Shown piece after piece: positions 49,886 to 62,650 of a stretch of 64,000 nucleotides of DNA. The translations under genes and the position numbers were made by a program. The DNA is from Kitasatospora griseola (GTDB taxonomy: Bacteria; Actinomycetota; Actinomycetes; Streptomycetales; Streptomycetaceae): positions 21,432-85,431 of the forward strand of contig NZ_BMRI01000003.1 in NCBI RefSeq assembly GCF_014648555.1, read 5' to 3'. How positions within the stretch are numbered: position 1 is the stretch's first letter; each line of letters opens with the position of its first letter. The notes under the pieces are model-generated. The model did not search any database. It saw only the letters and a program-made list of their open reading frames with translations, and was not told the origin of the DNA.

Positions 49886-49912
49886 GGGCCCCGGCGCACC
49901 ACGCCGGGGCCC
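49886..49912 (+). terminator. Terminator of secreted paralogue 2
   Basis: GGGCCCCGGCG (49886-49896), loop CACCA, CGCCGGGGCCC (49902-49912). It is preceded by the same TGACGCACCGTC as at paralogue 1, so the duplication covers stop codon and terminator. Confidence 0.88.
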
Positions 49913-49976
49913 GGCCCGTCCCGGGCGGGCCCGAAATCGATCGACCCGCTCCGGCCGCCGCCACTAGCCTCGGCCC

Positions 49977-51695
49977 GTGGACGACCCGACCGCCGGCCGA
50001 GCCGGCCCCCCAGACGCCCGCAGCCCGCTCCGCTTCCTGTGGTGGCTGGTGCTCAGCCAGCGCCGCCGCTCGCTGGCCGGCACCTTCTTCGGCACCGCCT
50101 GGATGCTCGGCCTGACCGTCCAGCCCTACCTGCTCTCCCGCGCCGTCGACGACGGACTGCGGCCGGGTCGCCTGGGGACGGTCCTCGGCTGGTCGGCCGC
50201 GATGCTCGGCTTCGGGCTGCTGAACCTGGTGCTGGCCTGGTGCCGGCACCGCACCATGACGCTGATCCGCAACGACGCGTCCTTCCGCACCATCGGCGTG
50301 GTGCTGCGGCACAGCGTGCGGCTCGGCGCGGCGCTGCCCCGCCAGGTCTCGGCCGGCGAGGTGGTCACCATCGGCATCTCCGACGTGTCCCGGATCGCCA
50401 TCGCGCTCACCTTCGTCGGCCCCGGCGTGGGCGCGGTGGTCTGCTACCTGACGGTCGCCGCGATCCTGCTCACCCTCTCCCCGCTGCTGGCCCTGGCCGT
50501 CCTGCTCGGACTGCCCTTCCTCGCCCTGACCCTCCGCCCCCTGATCGCCCGTCAGCAGACCGCCGAGAGCCGCTTCCGCAACCACCAGGGGCGGCTGACC
50601 GCCCGGTTCGAGGACCTCGCGGGCGGGCTCCGGGTGCTGAACGGCCTCGGCGGCAAGGACGTGTACGCGGCCCGCTACCGGGCCGACTCCCAGGCGCTGC
50701 GCGCCGAGGGCTACCGGGTCGGCGCGGCCGTCAGCTGGATCCAGGCACTCGGCGGCGGCCTGCCGGTGCTGCTGCTGGCCGCCGTCACCTGGCTCGGCGC
50801 CCGGCTCGCCGCCGAGGGCCAGTTGACGCCCGGCCAGCTGGCGGCGGCGTTCGGCTACGCCGCCGTCCTGGTCGGCCCGGTGTACTTCCTGATCGAGAAC
50901 AGCCAGGACATCGGCCGCGCCCTGGTCTGCGCCCGCCGAGTCACCGACTTCCTCGCCCTGACCCCCGACCCGGACCTGGGAACCGCCCAATCCCCCTCCA
51001 CTTCGGCCGAGTTGATCGACCACGAGTCGGGTGTCCGACTCGCCCCCGGCGAGCTGACGGTGCTCGCCGCGGCCCGCCCCGCCGACACCGCCGCCGTCGC
51101 CGAACGCCTCGCCCGGCTCACCCCCACCACCGCCGACTGGGGCGACACCCCGCTCGCCGACCTGCCGCTCGCCGAGGTCCGCTCCCGGATCACCCTCGCC
51201 GAGAACGAGGCGACGCTGTTCACCGGCACCCTGCGCGACACCGTCCGCGGCCGCACCGACGCCCCCGACGACACCGTGCGCGCCGCGCTGGAGGCCGCCG
51301 CCGCCCTCGACGTGCTCGGCTCGCTCGGCGGCCGACTCGACGCCCCGATCGCCGCCGACGGCCGCAACCTGTCCGGCGGGCAACGCCAACGCCTGCGCCT
51401 GGCCCGCGCGTTGACCGCCGAGCCGGACGTCCTGCTGGCCGTCGAACCGACCTCCGCGGTGGACGCCCACACCGAGGCCGCGATGGCCGCCGGACTGCGC
51501 GCCGCCCGCACCGGACGCACCACCGCCCTCACCAGCACCTCCCCCCTGCTGCTCGACCAGGCCGACACGGTGCACTACCTGGTGGACGGCAAGGTCGCCG
51601 CCAGCGGCACCCACCGGGAGCTGCTCCGCACCCAGCCCGGCTACCGGGCCCTGGTCACCCGCGGCCCCGACTCCCCCTCCGAGGTGGCCGAATGA
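49977..51695 (+). CDS. ABC exporter 2, subunit A (ATP-site-dead half transporter)
   Basis: 572-residue half-exporter with six membrane helices (about 20-320) and a short ATPase-like domain. Walker A is absent: the expected place reads LTVLAAARPADTAA with no GxxGxGK. Walker B is LLAVEPTSAVD, without the Asp, and the H-loop His is lost (TSTSP). The signature LSGGQRQRLRLARAL is perfect. Such a subunit can only serve as signature donor for its partner, subunit B. The start is GTG at 49977 without a clear ribosome site. The ATGA overlap with B ensures co-translation. Confidence 0.88.
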   Translation: MDDPTAGRAGPPDARSPLRFLWWLVLSQRRRSLAGTFFGTAWMLGLTVQPYLLSRAVDDGLRPGRLGTVLGWSAAMLGFGLLNLVLAWCRHRTMTLIRNDASFRTIGVVLRHSVRLGAALPRQVSAGEVVTIGISDVSRIAIALTFVGPGVGAVVCYLTVAAILLTLSPLLALAVLLGLPFLALTLRPLIARQQTAESRFRNHQGRLTARFEDLAGGLRVLNGLGGKDVYAARYRADSQALRAEGYRVGAAVSWIQALGGGLPVLLLAAVTWLGARLAAEGQLTPGQLAAAFGYAAVLVGPVYFLIENSQDIGRALVCARRVTDFLALTPDPDLGTAQSPSTSAELIDHESGVRLAPGELTVLAAARPADTAAVAERLARLTPTTADWGDTPLADLPLAEVRSRITLAENEATLFTGTLRDTVRGRTDAPDDTVRAALEAAAALDVLGSLGGRLDAPIAADGRNLSGGQRQRLRLARALTAEPDVLLAVEPTSAVDAHTEAAMAAGLRAARTGRTTALTSTSPLLLDQADTVHYLVDGKVAASGTHRELLRTQPGYRALVTRGPDSPSEVAE

Positions 51696-53419
51696 GCAAC
51701 CTGCCGATCGCCACCGCCCGCCAGGTCCGGCAGGCCGCGATCCGACTGGTCCGCGAGGACGGCCGGGCCTTCGCCGCCGTCCTCCTCCTCAACGGCCTCG
51801 CCGCCCTGCTCGGCCTGGCCGGGCCCTGGCTGCTCGGCCGGATCATCGACCGGGTCACCGACGGCGCCACCACCGCCGACATCGACCGCCTCGGCCTGCT
51901 GCTGCTCGGCTGCGCCGCCGCCCAGCTCCTGACCAACCGCCAGGCCCGCTACCTGGCCCACCGGTTCGGCGAACGGGCCGCCGCCCGGGTCCGCGAACAA
52001 CTCCTCGACCGGATCCTGGCCCTGCCCGCCGCCACCGCCGAACGCACCGGCACCGGCGACCTCACCTCCCGCGGCACCACCGACGCCACCGCCGTCGGCG
52101 AGACCCTCCGGGACGCCGCGCCCGAGCTCTTCGTGGCCGCCGCCCAGTCCCTGTTCATCCTCGGCGCGATCCTCACCGTCAGCCCCCTGCTGGGCAGTTG
52201 CGGCCTGCTCGGGGTCGTCGGCGTCGCCCTCGGCGCCCGCTGGTACCTGCGCCGCGCCCGCCCCGCCTACCTCGCCGACCGGGCCGCCAACGCCGGCCTC
52301 GCCGAAACCCTCTCCGCCACCGCGAACGGCGCCCGCACCATCGACGCCCTCGGCCTCCGGCAGCAGCGCCTCGACGCCGGCCACCGGGCCGTCGACACCG
52401 CCAACCGCGCCCGGCTGCGCACCCTGCACCTGCGGCTGCGCTTCTTCGCCGTCATCAACCTGTCCTACACCCTGCCCGTCGTCCTGGTCCTCCCGCTCGG
52501 CGCCGTCCTGGTCGCCCACCACACCGTCACCCTCGGCGCGGCCGTGGCCGCCGTCCTGTACCTGCGGCGCATCGAGGAACCGCTGGACACCATCGTCGTC
52601 CTGCTCGAATCCGTCCAGAGCAGCACCGCCGCGTACGCCCGGGTCGAGGGCCTCGCCGCCACCCCCGCGACGGCGGCCGCCCCGACCGCCGACCGCGAAC
52701 CCGCCGACGACCGGATCCGGGTCACCGACGTCCGCTACGCCTACCCCGACGGGCCCGACGTGCTGCACGGCCTCGACCTCGACCTGCGCCCCGGCGAACG
52801 CCTCGCCGTGGTCGGCCCGTCCGGCTCCGGCAAGACCACCCTGGGCCGCCTGCTGGCCGGCATCGACCGCCCCCGCACCGGCGCCGTCACCGTCGGCGGC
52901 GTCCCGCTCGCCGACCTCTCCCCCGAACGGCTGCGCCGTCAGGTCGTCCTGGTCACCCAGGAGCACCACGTCTTCCTCGGCACCCTCCGCGACAACCTGC
53001 GGATAGCCGCCCCCGACGCCGACGACCCCGCCCTCACCGCCGCACTCGACGCCGTCGGCTGGCACCACGTCCTGCCCCACGGCCTCGACACCGACCTCGG
53101 CCCCAGCCATCGCCTCAACGGCGCCCAGGCCCAGCAAATCGCCCTCGCCCGCGTCATCCTGGCCGACCCCCACACCCTGATCCTCGACGAGGCCACCGCC
53201 CTCCTCGACCCCACCGCCGCCCGCAACACCGAACGCGCCCTCGCCGCCACCCTCACCGGTCGCACCGTCATCGCCATCGCCCACCGCCTCCACACCGCCC
53301 ACGACGCCGACCGCGTAGCCGTCCTCACCCAGGGCCACTTGACCGACCTCGGCCCCCACGAAACCCTCGTCACCACGGACGGCCCGTACGCGAAGCTCTG
53401 GCACTCCTGGCAGGGCTAG
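51692..53419 (+). CDS. ABC exporter 2, subunit B (catalytic half transporter)
   Basis: 575-residue half-exporter. The membrane part (about 25-310) lacks the basic residues typical of peptide exporters. The ATPase domain has perfect Walker A GPSGSGKTT, Q-loop LVTQEHHVF, Walker B LILDEATALLD and H-loop IAHRLHTA. The signature is degenerate (RLNGAQAQQ instead of LSGGQ). It therefore complements subunit A exactly: one working ATP site per heterodimer. The start ATG overlaps the stop of A. It is followed by a strong terminator. Confidence 0.92.
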   Translation: MSNLPIATARQVRQAAIRLVREDGRAFAAVLLLNGLAALLGLAGPWLLGRIIDRVTDGATTADIDRLGLLLLGCAAAQLLTNRQARYLAHRFGERAAARVREQLLDRILALPAATAERTGTGDLTSRGTTDATAVGETLRDAAPELFVAAAQSLFILGAILTVSPLLGSCGLLGVVGVALGARWYLRRARPAYLADRAANAGLAETLSATANGARTIDALGLRQQRLDAGHRAVDTANRARLRTLHLRLRFFAVINLSYTLPVVLVLPLGAVLVAHHTVTLGAAVAAVLYLRRIEEPLDTIVVLLESVQSSTAAYARVEGLAATPATAAAPTADREPADDRIRVTDVRYAYPDGPDVLHGLDLDLRPGERLAVVGPSGSGKTTLGRLLAGIDRPRTGAVTVGGVPLADLSPERLRRQVVLVTQEHHVFLGTLRDNLRIAAPDADDPALTAALDAVGWHHVLPHGLDTDLGPSHRLNGAQAQQIALARVILADPHTLILDEATALLDPTAARNTERALAATLTGRTVIAIAHRLHTAHDADRVAVLTQGHLTDLGPHETLVTTDGPYAKLWHSWQG

Positions 53420-53446
53420 AACGTCCAGGCGCTGGAGCGCGCGAAT

Positions 53447-53482
53447 CCAGGGGCTCGTGGGAGGTCCCCCACGAGCCCCTGG
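53447..53482. terminator. Bidirectional terminator between ABC exporter 2 and glgP
   Basis: Perfect 15-base arms, CCAGGGGCTCGTGGG (53447-53461) and CCCACGAGCCCCTGG (53468-53482), with a 6-base loop, sit between convergent genes and 20 bp beyond the glgP stop. The left flank and arm (GCGAATcCAGGGGCTCG) match the terminator at 45096-45148 apart from one base. Confidence 0.92.
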
Positions 53483-53502
53483 TTTGTTCCCCTTCGCCTG
53501 CC

Positions 53503-56178
53503 TTACCTGAGCACGCCTGCCTCCAGACCCCCCAGTTCCACCGGCACCGCCAACAGCCCCAGTTCCGCGATCGAGGCGAGTCGCGGATGGGCGGGAAGCA
53601 CGCGCACCGTGTACCCGAACGGCCCCGTCCGGGACAGTTCCAGGTGGCCCTCGTAGCGGAGGCGTCCGTCCAGGTCGGGGCCGCCGACGGCGGGCTTCAG
53701 CGCCAGGGTCGTCGCCTCGGAGATGCGGTCGCTCTCGTCGACCCGGCCTGCGACAACCTGTACTTCGACGTCGTCCGGGCCGAGGCGTCCGAGGGCGACC
53801 TGGACCCGGAGGGCGAGTGTCGCGCCGAGTTCCTGGGCCTCGCCGACGCCGTCCGCCTCGACGTGCTCCACCCGCACGGAGGGCCAGGCGTCGCGGACGG
53901 TGGCCTTCCAGGCGGCGAGTTCCTTCGCGCCGGCGTAGTCGCCGGCCCCGCCCGTCAGCCGCCGGCGGGCCGTCGCGGCGGGGACGTAGAGCCGTTCGAC
54001 GTACTCGCGGACCATCCGTCCGGCGAGCACCTTGGGCCCCAGGGTGACCAGGGTGTGCCGGACCATCGAGATCCAGCGGTGCGGCAGCCCGTCCGCGGCG
54101 CGGTCGTAGAAGCGGGCGGCGACCTGGTGTTCGATCAGGTCGTAGAGGGCGGCGGCTTCGATGTCGTCGCGCCGTTCGGCCTCCTTGCTCTCCGGGTCGA
54201 GGACGCCCTCGCCGGTGCCGCCGTCGGCGGTGGGAATGGCCCAGCCGTTCTGGCCGTCGTACCACTCGTCCCACCAGCCGTCGAGGATGGACAGGTTGAG
54301 GCAGCCGTTCAGTGCGGCCTTCATGCCGGAGGTGCCGCAGGCCTCCAGGGGGCGGAGCGGGTTGTTCAGCCAGACGTCGCAGCCGGGGTAGAGGGCCTTG
54401 GCCATCGCCATGTCGTAGTCGGGCAGGAAGACGATGCGGTGCCGCACGGCGGGGTCGTCGGCGAAGGCGACGAGTTGCTGGATGAGTCGTTTGCCGCCGT
54501 CGTCGGCGGGGTGCGCCTTGCCGGCGACGACGATCTGCACGGGCCGTTCGGGGTGCAGCAGCAGGGCCCGGAGCCGGGCGGGGTCGCGGAGCATCAGGGT
54601 GAGCCGCTTGTAGGACGGGACGCGTCGGGCGAAGCCGATGGTGAGGACGTCCGGGTCGAGGACGGCGCCGGTCCAGCCGAGTTCGGCGGCGCCGGCGCCG
54701 CGCTGCTGCCAGGAGGCGCGCAGTCGCCGGCGGGCCTCGTCGACGAGTTGGGCGCGCAGGGTGCGGCGCAGTTCCCAGACTTCGGCGTTGCCGATCCGCT
54801 CCAGGCCGGTCCACTGGCCGGCGGTGCCGACGGCCATGGCTTCCTCGGCGCGTTCCTGGCCGATCTCGGTGGCGCCGAGGCGGACCACGGCGGGGTCGAT
54901 CCAGGTGGGGGCGTGCACGCCGTTGGTGATCGACGTGATGGGGACTTCGGGCGCGTCGAAGCCGGGCCACAGGCCGCGGAACATCTCCCGGCTGACGGCG
55001 CCATGCAGGGTGGAGACGCCGTTGGCGCGCTGGGCGAGCCGCAGGCCCATGGCGGCCATGTTGAACAGTTTGGGGTCGCCGCCGGCCCAGCTCTCGGCGC
55101 CGAGCGCGAGCACCTGGTCGACCGGGACGCCCGGCAGTGCGGCGTCGCCGCCGAAGTGGCGGGCGACCAGGTCGCGGTCGAAGCGGTCGATGCCGGCGGG
55201 GACGGGCGTGTGAGTGGTGAACACGGTGCCGGCCCGGACGGCCTCCAGCGCGTCGGCGAAGCCGAGGCCGGGGTGGGCGGTGGTGAGTTCGGCGATCCGT
55301 TCCAGGCCGAGGAAGCCGGCGTGGCCCTCGTTGGTGTGGAACACCTCGGGTTCGGGGTGGCCGGTGAGTCGGGCGTAGGTGCGGACGGCGCGGACGCCGC
55401 CGATGCCGAGCAGTATTTCCTGCAGCAGCCGGTGTTCGCTGCCGCCGCCGTAGAGGCGGTCGGTGACGTCGCGCTCGGCGGGGCTGTTGGCCTCGATGTC
55501 GGAGTCGAGCAGCAGCAGCGGGACGCGGCCGACCTGGGCGCGCCAGACCTGGGCGGCGAGGGTGCGGCCGCCGGGCAGGGCGAGGTCGATCCGGCAGGGG
55601 GCGCCGTCGTTCTCGCGGAGCAGGGTGACGGCGAGCGCGTCGGGGTCGAGCAGGGGGTAGCGCTCCTGCTGCCAGCCGTCCCGGCTGAGCGACTGGCGGA
55701 AGTAGCCGTGCCGGTAGAAGAGTCCGACGCCGATGATCGGGACGCCGAGGTCGGAGGCGGCCTTGAGGTGGTCCCCGGCCAGGATGCCGAGGCCGCCGGA
55801 GTACTGCGGGAGGGCGGCGGCGATGCCGTACTCGGGCGAGAAGTAGGCGATGCCGGCGGGCAGGCCGCTCTCGGGGTCGGCGGCGCCCTGGTACCAGCGC
55901 GGGCCGGTGAGGTAGTCGCGCAGGTCGTCGGCGAGGTCGCCGAGCCGGCGCAGGAACCGCCGGTCGCCGGCCAGCGCGGCCAGCCGGGCCGCGGGGACTT
56001 CGCCCAGCAGTCGGACCGGATCCTCCCCGGCGGCGGCCCAGACGTCCGGGTCGACGGAGCGGAACAGCTCTCTGGTCTCGGGGTGCCAGGACCAGCGGAG
56101 GTTCAGCGCGAGCTCGTGCAGTGGCTGCAGTTGTTCGGGCAGGACGGTGCGGACGGTGAACCTGCGGATTGCCTTCAC
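53503..56178 (-). CDS. glgP: Alpha-glucan phosphorylase (GT35, GlgP/MalP type)
   Basis: 891-residue PLP-dependent phosphorylase that releases glucose-1-phosphate from glycogen-like glucans. It belongs to the AgpA-like long bacterial subgroup. Motifs include VAYFSPEYGI-like GIAYFSPEYGIAAALPQYSGGLGILAGDHLK, FHTNEGHAGF, TTHTPVPAGIDRF, SITNGVHAPTW, FARRVPSYKR and PLP Lys in EACGTSGMKAALNG. The start is GTG at 56178 (VKAIRRFTVRTVLPE), the family's usual opening, rather than the upstream GTG/ATG. It is divergent from glgE. Glucan phosphorolysis here complements GlgX debranching. Confidence 0.96.
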   Translation of the reverse strand: MKAIRRFTVRTVLPEQLQPLHELALNLRWSWHPETRELFRSVDPDVWAAAGEDPVRLLGEVPAARLAALAGDRRFLRRLGDLADDLRDYLTGPRWYQGAADPESGLPAGIAYFSPEYGIAAALPQYSGGLGILAGDHLKAASDLGVPIIGVGLFYRHGYFRQSLSRDGWQQERYPLLDPDALAVTLLRENDGAPCRIDLALPGGRTLAAQVWRAQVGRVPLLLLDSDIEANSPAERDVTDRLYGGGSEHRLLQEILLGIGGVRAVRTYARLTGHPEPEVFHTNEGHAGFLGLERIAELTTAHPGLGFADALEAVRAGTVFTTHTPVPAGIDRFDRDLVARHFGGDAALPGVPVDQVLALGAESWAGGDPKLFNMAAMGLRLAQRANGVSTLHGAVSREMFRGLWPGFDAPEVPITSITNGVHAPTWIDPAVVRLGATEIGQERAEEAMAVGTAGQWTGLERIGNAEVWELRRTLRAQLVDEARRRLRASWQQRGAGAAELGWTGAVLDPDVLTIGFARRVPSYKRLTLMLRDPARLRALLLHPERPVQIVVAGKAHPADDGGKRLIQQLVAFADDPAVRHRIVFLPDYDMAMAKALYPGCDVWLNNPLRPLEACGTSGMKAALNGCLNLSILDGWWDEWYDGQNGWAIPTADGGTGEGVLDPESKEAERRDDIEAAALYDLIEHQVAARFYDRAADGLPHRWISMVRHTLVTLGPKVLAGRMVREYVERLYVPAATARRRLTGGAGDYAGAKELAAWKATVRDAWPSVRVEHVEADGVGEAQELGATLALRVQVALGRLGPDDVEVQVVAGRVDESDRISEATTLALKPAVGGPDLDGRLRYEGHLELSRTGPFGYTVRVLPAHPRLASIAELGLLAVPVELGGLEAGVLR

Positions 56179-56819
56179 GGCTTGAAGCGTAGCCCCGCCC
56201 ATGCGCCTGACGGGGCGTCAACTTGCGGTCGCTGCACCCGTTCGGAGCAGCGTTGAGATCGTTCCGGGCGCGTGGTGGCAAATCCCGGCGCACGACAGGC
56301 GCAGGCAGGTAAAACACGCGCCGTCGGGTGTGAACTCCTGGGAACGGAGGTGTTGCGGGGGCCTGTTTCGGCGCTGCACACCGGCTGAAACCGCGTGCCT
56401 ACCCGGCCGTACCTCTTGCCCGCGGTGCGAGGATGCAACAAGGTCGTGGGTGCCGCTGGTGCACGATCGGACGGTCGTCCCACCGCTGCCTCCGGCCGGT
56501 GCAGGTCCGGTTTTGACGTGCCACCACACTCCTTAGCCCATTCGGCCCCAGTAGGCGTGTCTTTGCGTGTCCTCGTTCCCCGACCGGTCGTTTTCCGGTG
56601 GGCTGGGTCACGCGGGGGCGCGCACCGGGCGACGCGCGCCGGGACACGTGCGTTCGGCGCGGCGGGTCCCGCTCCGGCGGTCGGCGGGCGAGGTGTCCGG
56701 GTCCGTCGGCGCGGGGCCGGCCCGGGCCGCACGTCCTTCCTCACCCAGTAGTCCTCCCGGTACTCTCCCGGCGTCGTCCGCCGGGCAGAGCTGCCGCCGA
56801 TCTCGGGCAGGAGCTTGGC
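56179..56819. other. Divergent glgP/glgE promoter region
   Basis: 641 bp without a credible gene. The stretch 56260-56560 is less G+C-rich than the flanking genes, with motifs such as TTTTGACG near 56510 that could be a -35 box for glgE, and no tidy palindrome. If glgE starts at 56820 the leader is long. Alternative short frames here have no ribosome site or recognisable protein. Confidence 0.5.
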
Positions 56820-60796
<3,977 letters not shown>

Positions 60797-61077
60797 CGGC
60801 GGGGGCCACTGCGCCACGCTCGTTCACCGAACGATCCCCCAGGCCCTGACAGGCCCCGATCGGGACACCCCTTCCGCGGGCGCGCGAGTTGTTCCGCGCG
60901 CCCCCGGAGGTCTTCGCACCACCGCGTACGGAGAACAGCCCAACGGCCATCCACACGAAGGCGTGACACCGAGCCAGCGGCTCGCGTGCCGTCGCCGCCG
61001 CGCCGTCGAAATCCGGAAGAGTGAAGGGCCCGGCCACGACCCGTCGGGCAGCCGCCCGCTTCCGGGGAAAGGGAGTC
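60797..61077. other. Gap between treS and the maltokinase gene, with hairpin
   Basis: 281 bp. Perfect 9-base arms, GGGCGCGCG (60878-60886) and CGCGCGCCC (60895-60903), form a hairpin 82 bp after the treS stop. It may terminate part of the glgE-treS transcript so that pep2-glgB uses an additional promoter in the remaining 170 bp. No gene is seen. Confidence 0.5.
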
Positions 61078-62565
61078 ATGTCCGAAACCTCCCGTTCTCA
61101 AGCCCACCTGCACCGTGATCCGTCGGCCGCCCCCGGGCCGGTCGGCACGCGGGCGCCGGGGGCCCGGAGAACCGCCGCGGGAGTCAGCGAGCTGGTCCAG
61201 GCGGCCCTGCCGCTGATCGCCGAATGGCTTCCCACCCAGCGCTGGTACGCCGGCAAGGGCCGGCCGATCGCCGCCCTGGTCCCGGTGATCGGCACGCCGC
61301 TCCAGGTCGGCGATCCGGCGCTGCTGCACCTGCTGCTGCGGGTGGAGCACGGCGGGGCGGCCGCCGGCCCCGGCGACGTCTACCAACTGCTGCTGGGCAT
61401 CCGCTCGGAGCGGCCCGCGGCGGTCGGGCAGCGGGCGGTGCTGGGCCGACTGGCGGGCGGCACCTACGACGGCGCGACGCTCTACGACGCGGTGCACGAC
61501 CCGGAGCTGACGGGCCGGTTGCTGGAGCACCTGGCCACCGGCGACCGGTTCGGTTCGCTGTCGTTCCGCCGCACCCCGGGCCCGGGCCTGCCCGGCAACA
61601 TCCCGGGACGGGCGTCCACCGCCGAGCAGTCCAACTCCTCGGTGATCTACGACACCGCGTTCATCCTGAAGCTGTTCCGCCGGATCAGTCCCGGGACCAA
61701 CCCCGACCTGGAACTGTCGCTGGCGCTGTCCCGGGCCGGCTCGACCCGCATCCCCCGGGTCGCCGCCTGGTTCGAGTGCCGGCTGGAGCGCTCCGAGCCC
61801 GCCACCCTGGGCCTGCTGCAGCGCTACCTGCCGGACGCCGAGGACGGCTGGGAGCTGGCGCTCGACCAGGTCGCCCGGCTGAAGGGCGACCCGTCGCCGG
61901 GCAACTTCGCGATCGAGGCGCACCGGCTGGGCCGGGCCACCGCCGAGGTGCACCGGGTGCTGGCCCGCTCGATGCCCACCACCCGGCTGGACCGGCCGCG
62001 GATCGCCGAGCTGGCGGGCGCGATGGCCGACCGGCTGGACGCCGCGGTCACCGCGGTGCCCGGCCTGCTGCGCTACCGCTCCGCGCTGCGCTCCGCCTTC
62101 CAGCAGCTGACGGCCGCCCACCTGGACGGGCTGCTGGTCCAGCGCATCCACGGCGACCTGCACCTGGGCCAGGCGATGCGCACCCCGCAGGGCTGGGTGC
62201 TGCTGGACTTCGAGGGCGAGCCGGCCAAGCCGCTGGCCGAGCGCCGCCTGCCGCAGCCCGCGCTGCGGGACGTCGCCGCGATGCTCCGCTCCTTCGACTA
62301 CGCGGCCGCCCACCTGCTGGCCGGCGCCCCCGTCCAGGACCCGGAACTGGCCCACCTGGCCGCCGCCTGGGCGGCCCGCAACCGGGCCGCGTACTGCGCC
62401 GGGTACACCGCGGGCGGCGGCGCCGATCCGTCCGCGTCCCCGGAGCTGATGCGCGCGCTGGAGATCGACAAGGCCGTGTACGAGGTGGTGTACGAGGCAC
62501 GGCACCGGCCGAGCTGGCTGCCGATCCCGCTGGCCGCGATCAACCGGCTGGCCGACTCCGCCTGA
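61078..62565 (+). CDS. pep2: Maltokinase (Mak/Pep2)
   Basis: 495-residue eukaryotic-like aminoglycoside-phosphotransferase-fold kinase that makes maltose-1-phosphate from maltose and ATP. The N-terminal cap is LPLIAEWLPTQRWYAGKGRPI. Catalytic-loop residues are in IHGDLHLGQAM and the metal-binding Asp in VLLDFEGEPAKPLAERRLP; EVHRVLAR and DVAAMLRSFDYAA complete the family pattern. The start is ATG at 61078 with AGGGAG 6 bp upstream; the frame extending to 61021 is rejected. It supplies the donor for GlgE. Confidence 0.95.
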   Translation: MSETSRSQAHLHRDPSAAPGPVGTRAPGARRTAAGVSELVQAALPLIAEWLPTQRWYAGKGRPIAALVPVIGTPLQVGDPALLHLLLRVEHGGAAAGPGDVYQLLLGIRSERPAAVGQRAVLGRLAGGTYDGATLYDAVHDPELTGRLLEHLATGDRFGSLSFRRTPGPGLPGNIPGRASTAEQSNSSVIYDTAFILKLFRRISPGTNPDLELSLALSRAGSTRIPRVAAWFECRLERSEPATLGLLQRYLPDAEDGWELALDQVARLKGDPSPGNFAIEAHRLGRATAEVHRVLARSMPTTRLDRPRIAELAGAMADRLDAAVTAVPGLLRYRSALRSAFQQLTAAHLDGLLVQRIHGDLHLGQAMRTPQGWVLLDFEGEPAKPLAERRLPQPALRDVAAMLRSFDYAAAHLLAGAPVQDPELAHLAAAWAARNRAAYCAGYTAGGGADPSASPELMRALEIDKAVYEVVYEARHRPSWLPIPLAAINRLADSA

Positions 62566-62650
62566 CAGTCCGCCCGGCCTCCCCGGCCGGGCGGTCCGCT
62601 CTCCCGGCAGTAACCCCGACCCGTTCGCAGGAATCCAGGAGGCCTCCGCC

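Noticed and set aside
51641-56317. 1558-residue minus-strand open frame
   Set aside because: It runs through glgP in a wrong frame and antisense to exporter 2 subunit B. It is repetitive Arg/Pro/Gly sequence and has no ribosome site.
56201-56536. Frames of about 100 residues in the glgP/glgE divergent region
   Set aside because: No ribosome site, no domain, and competing frames on both strands. The lower G+C content fits a promoter region.
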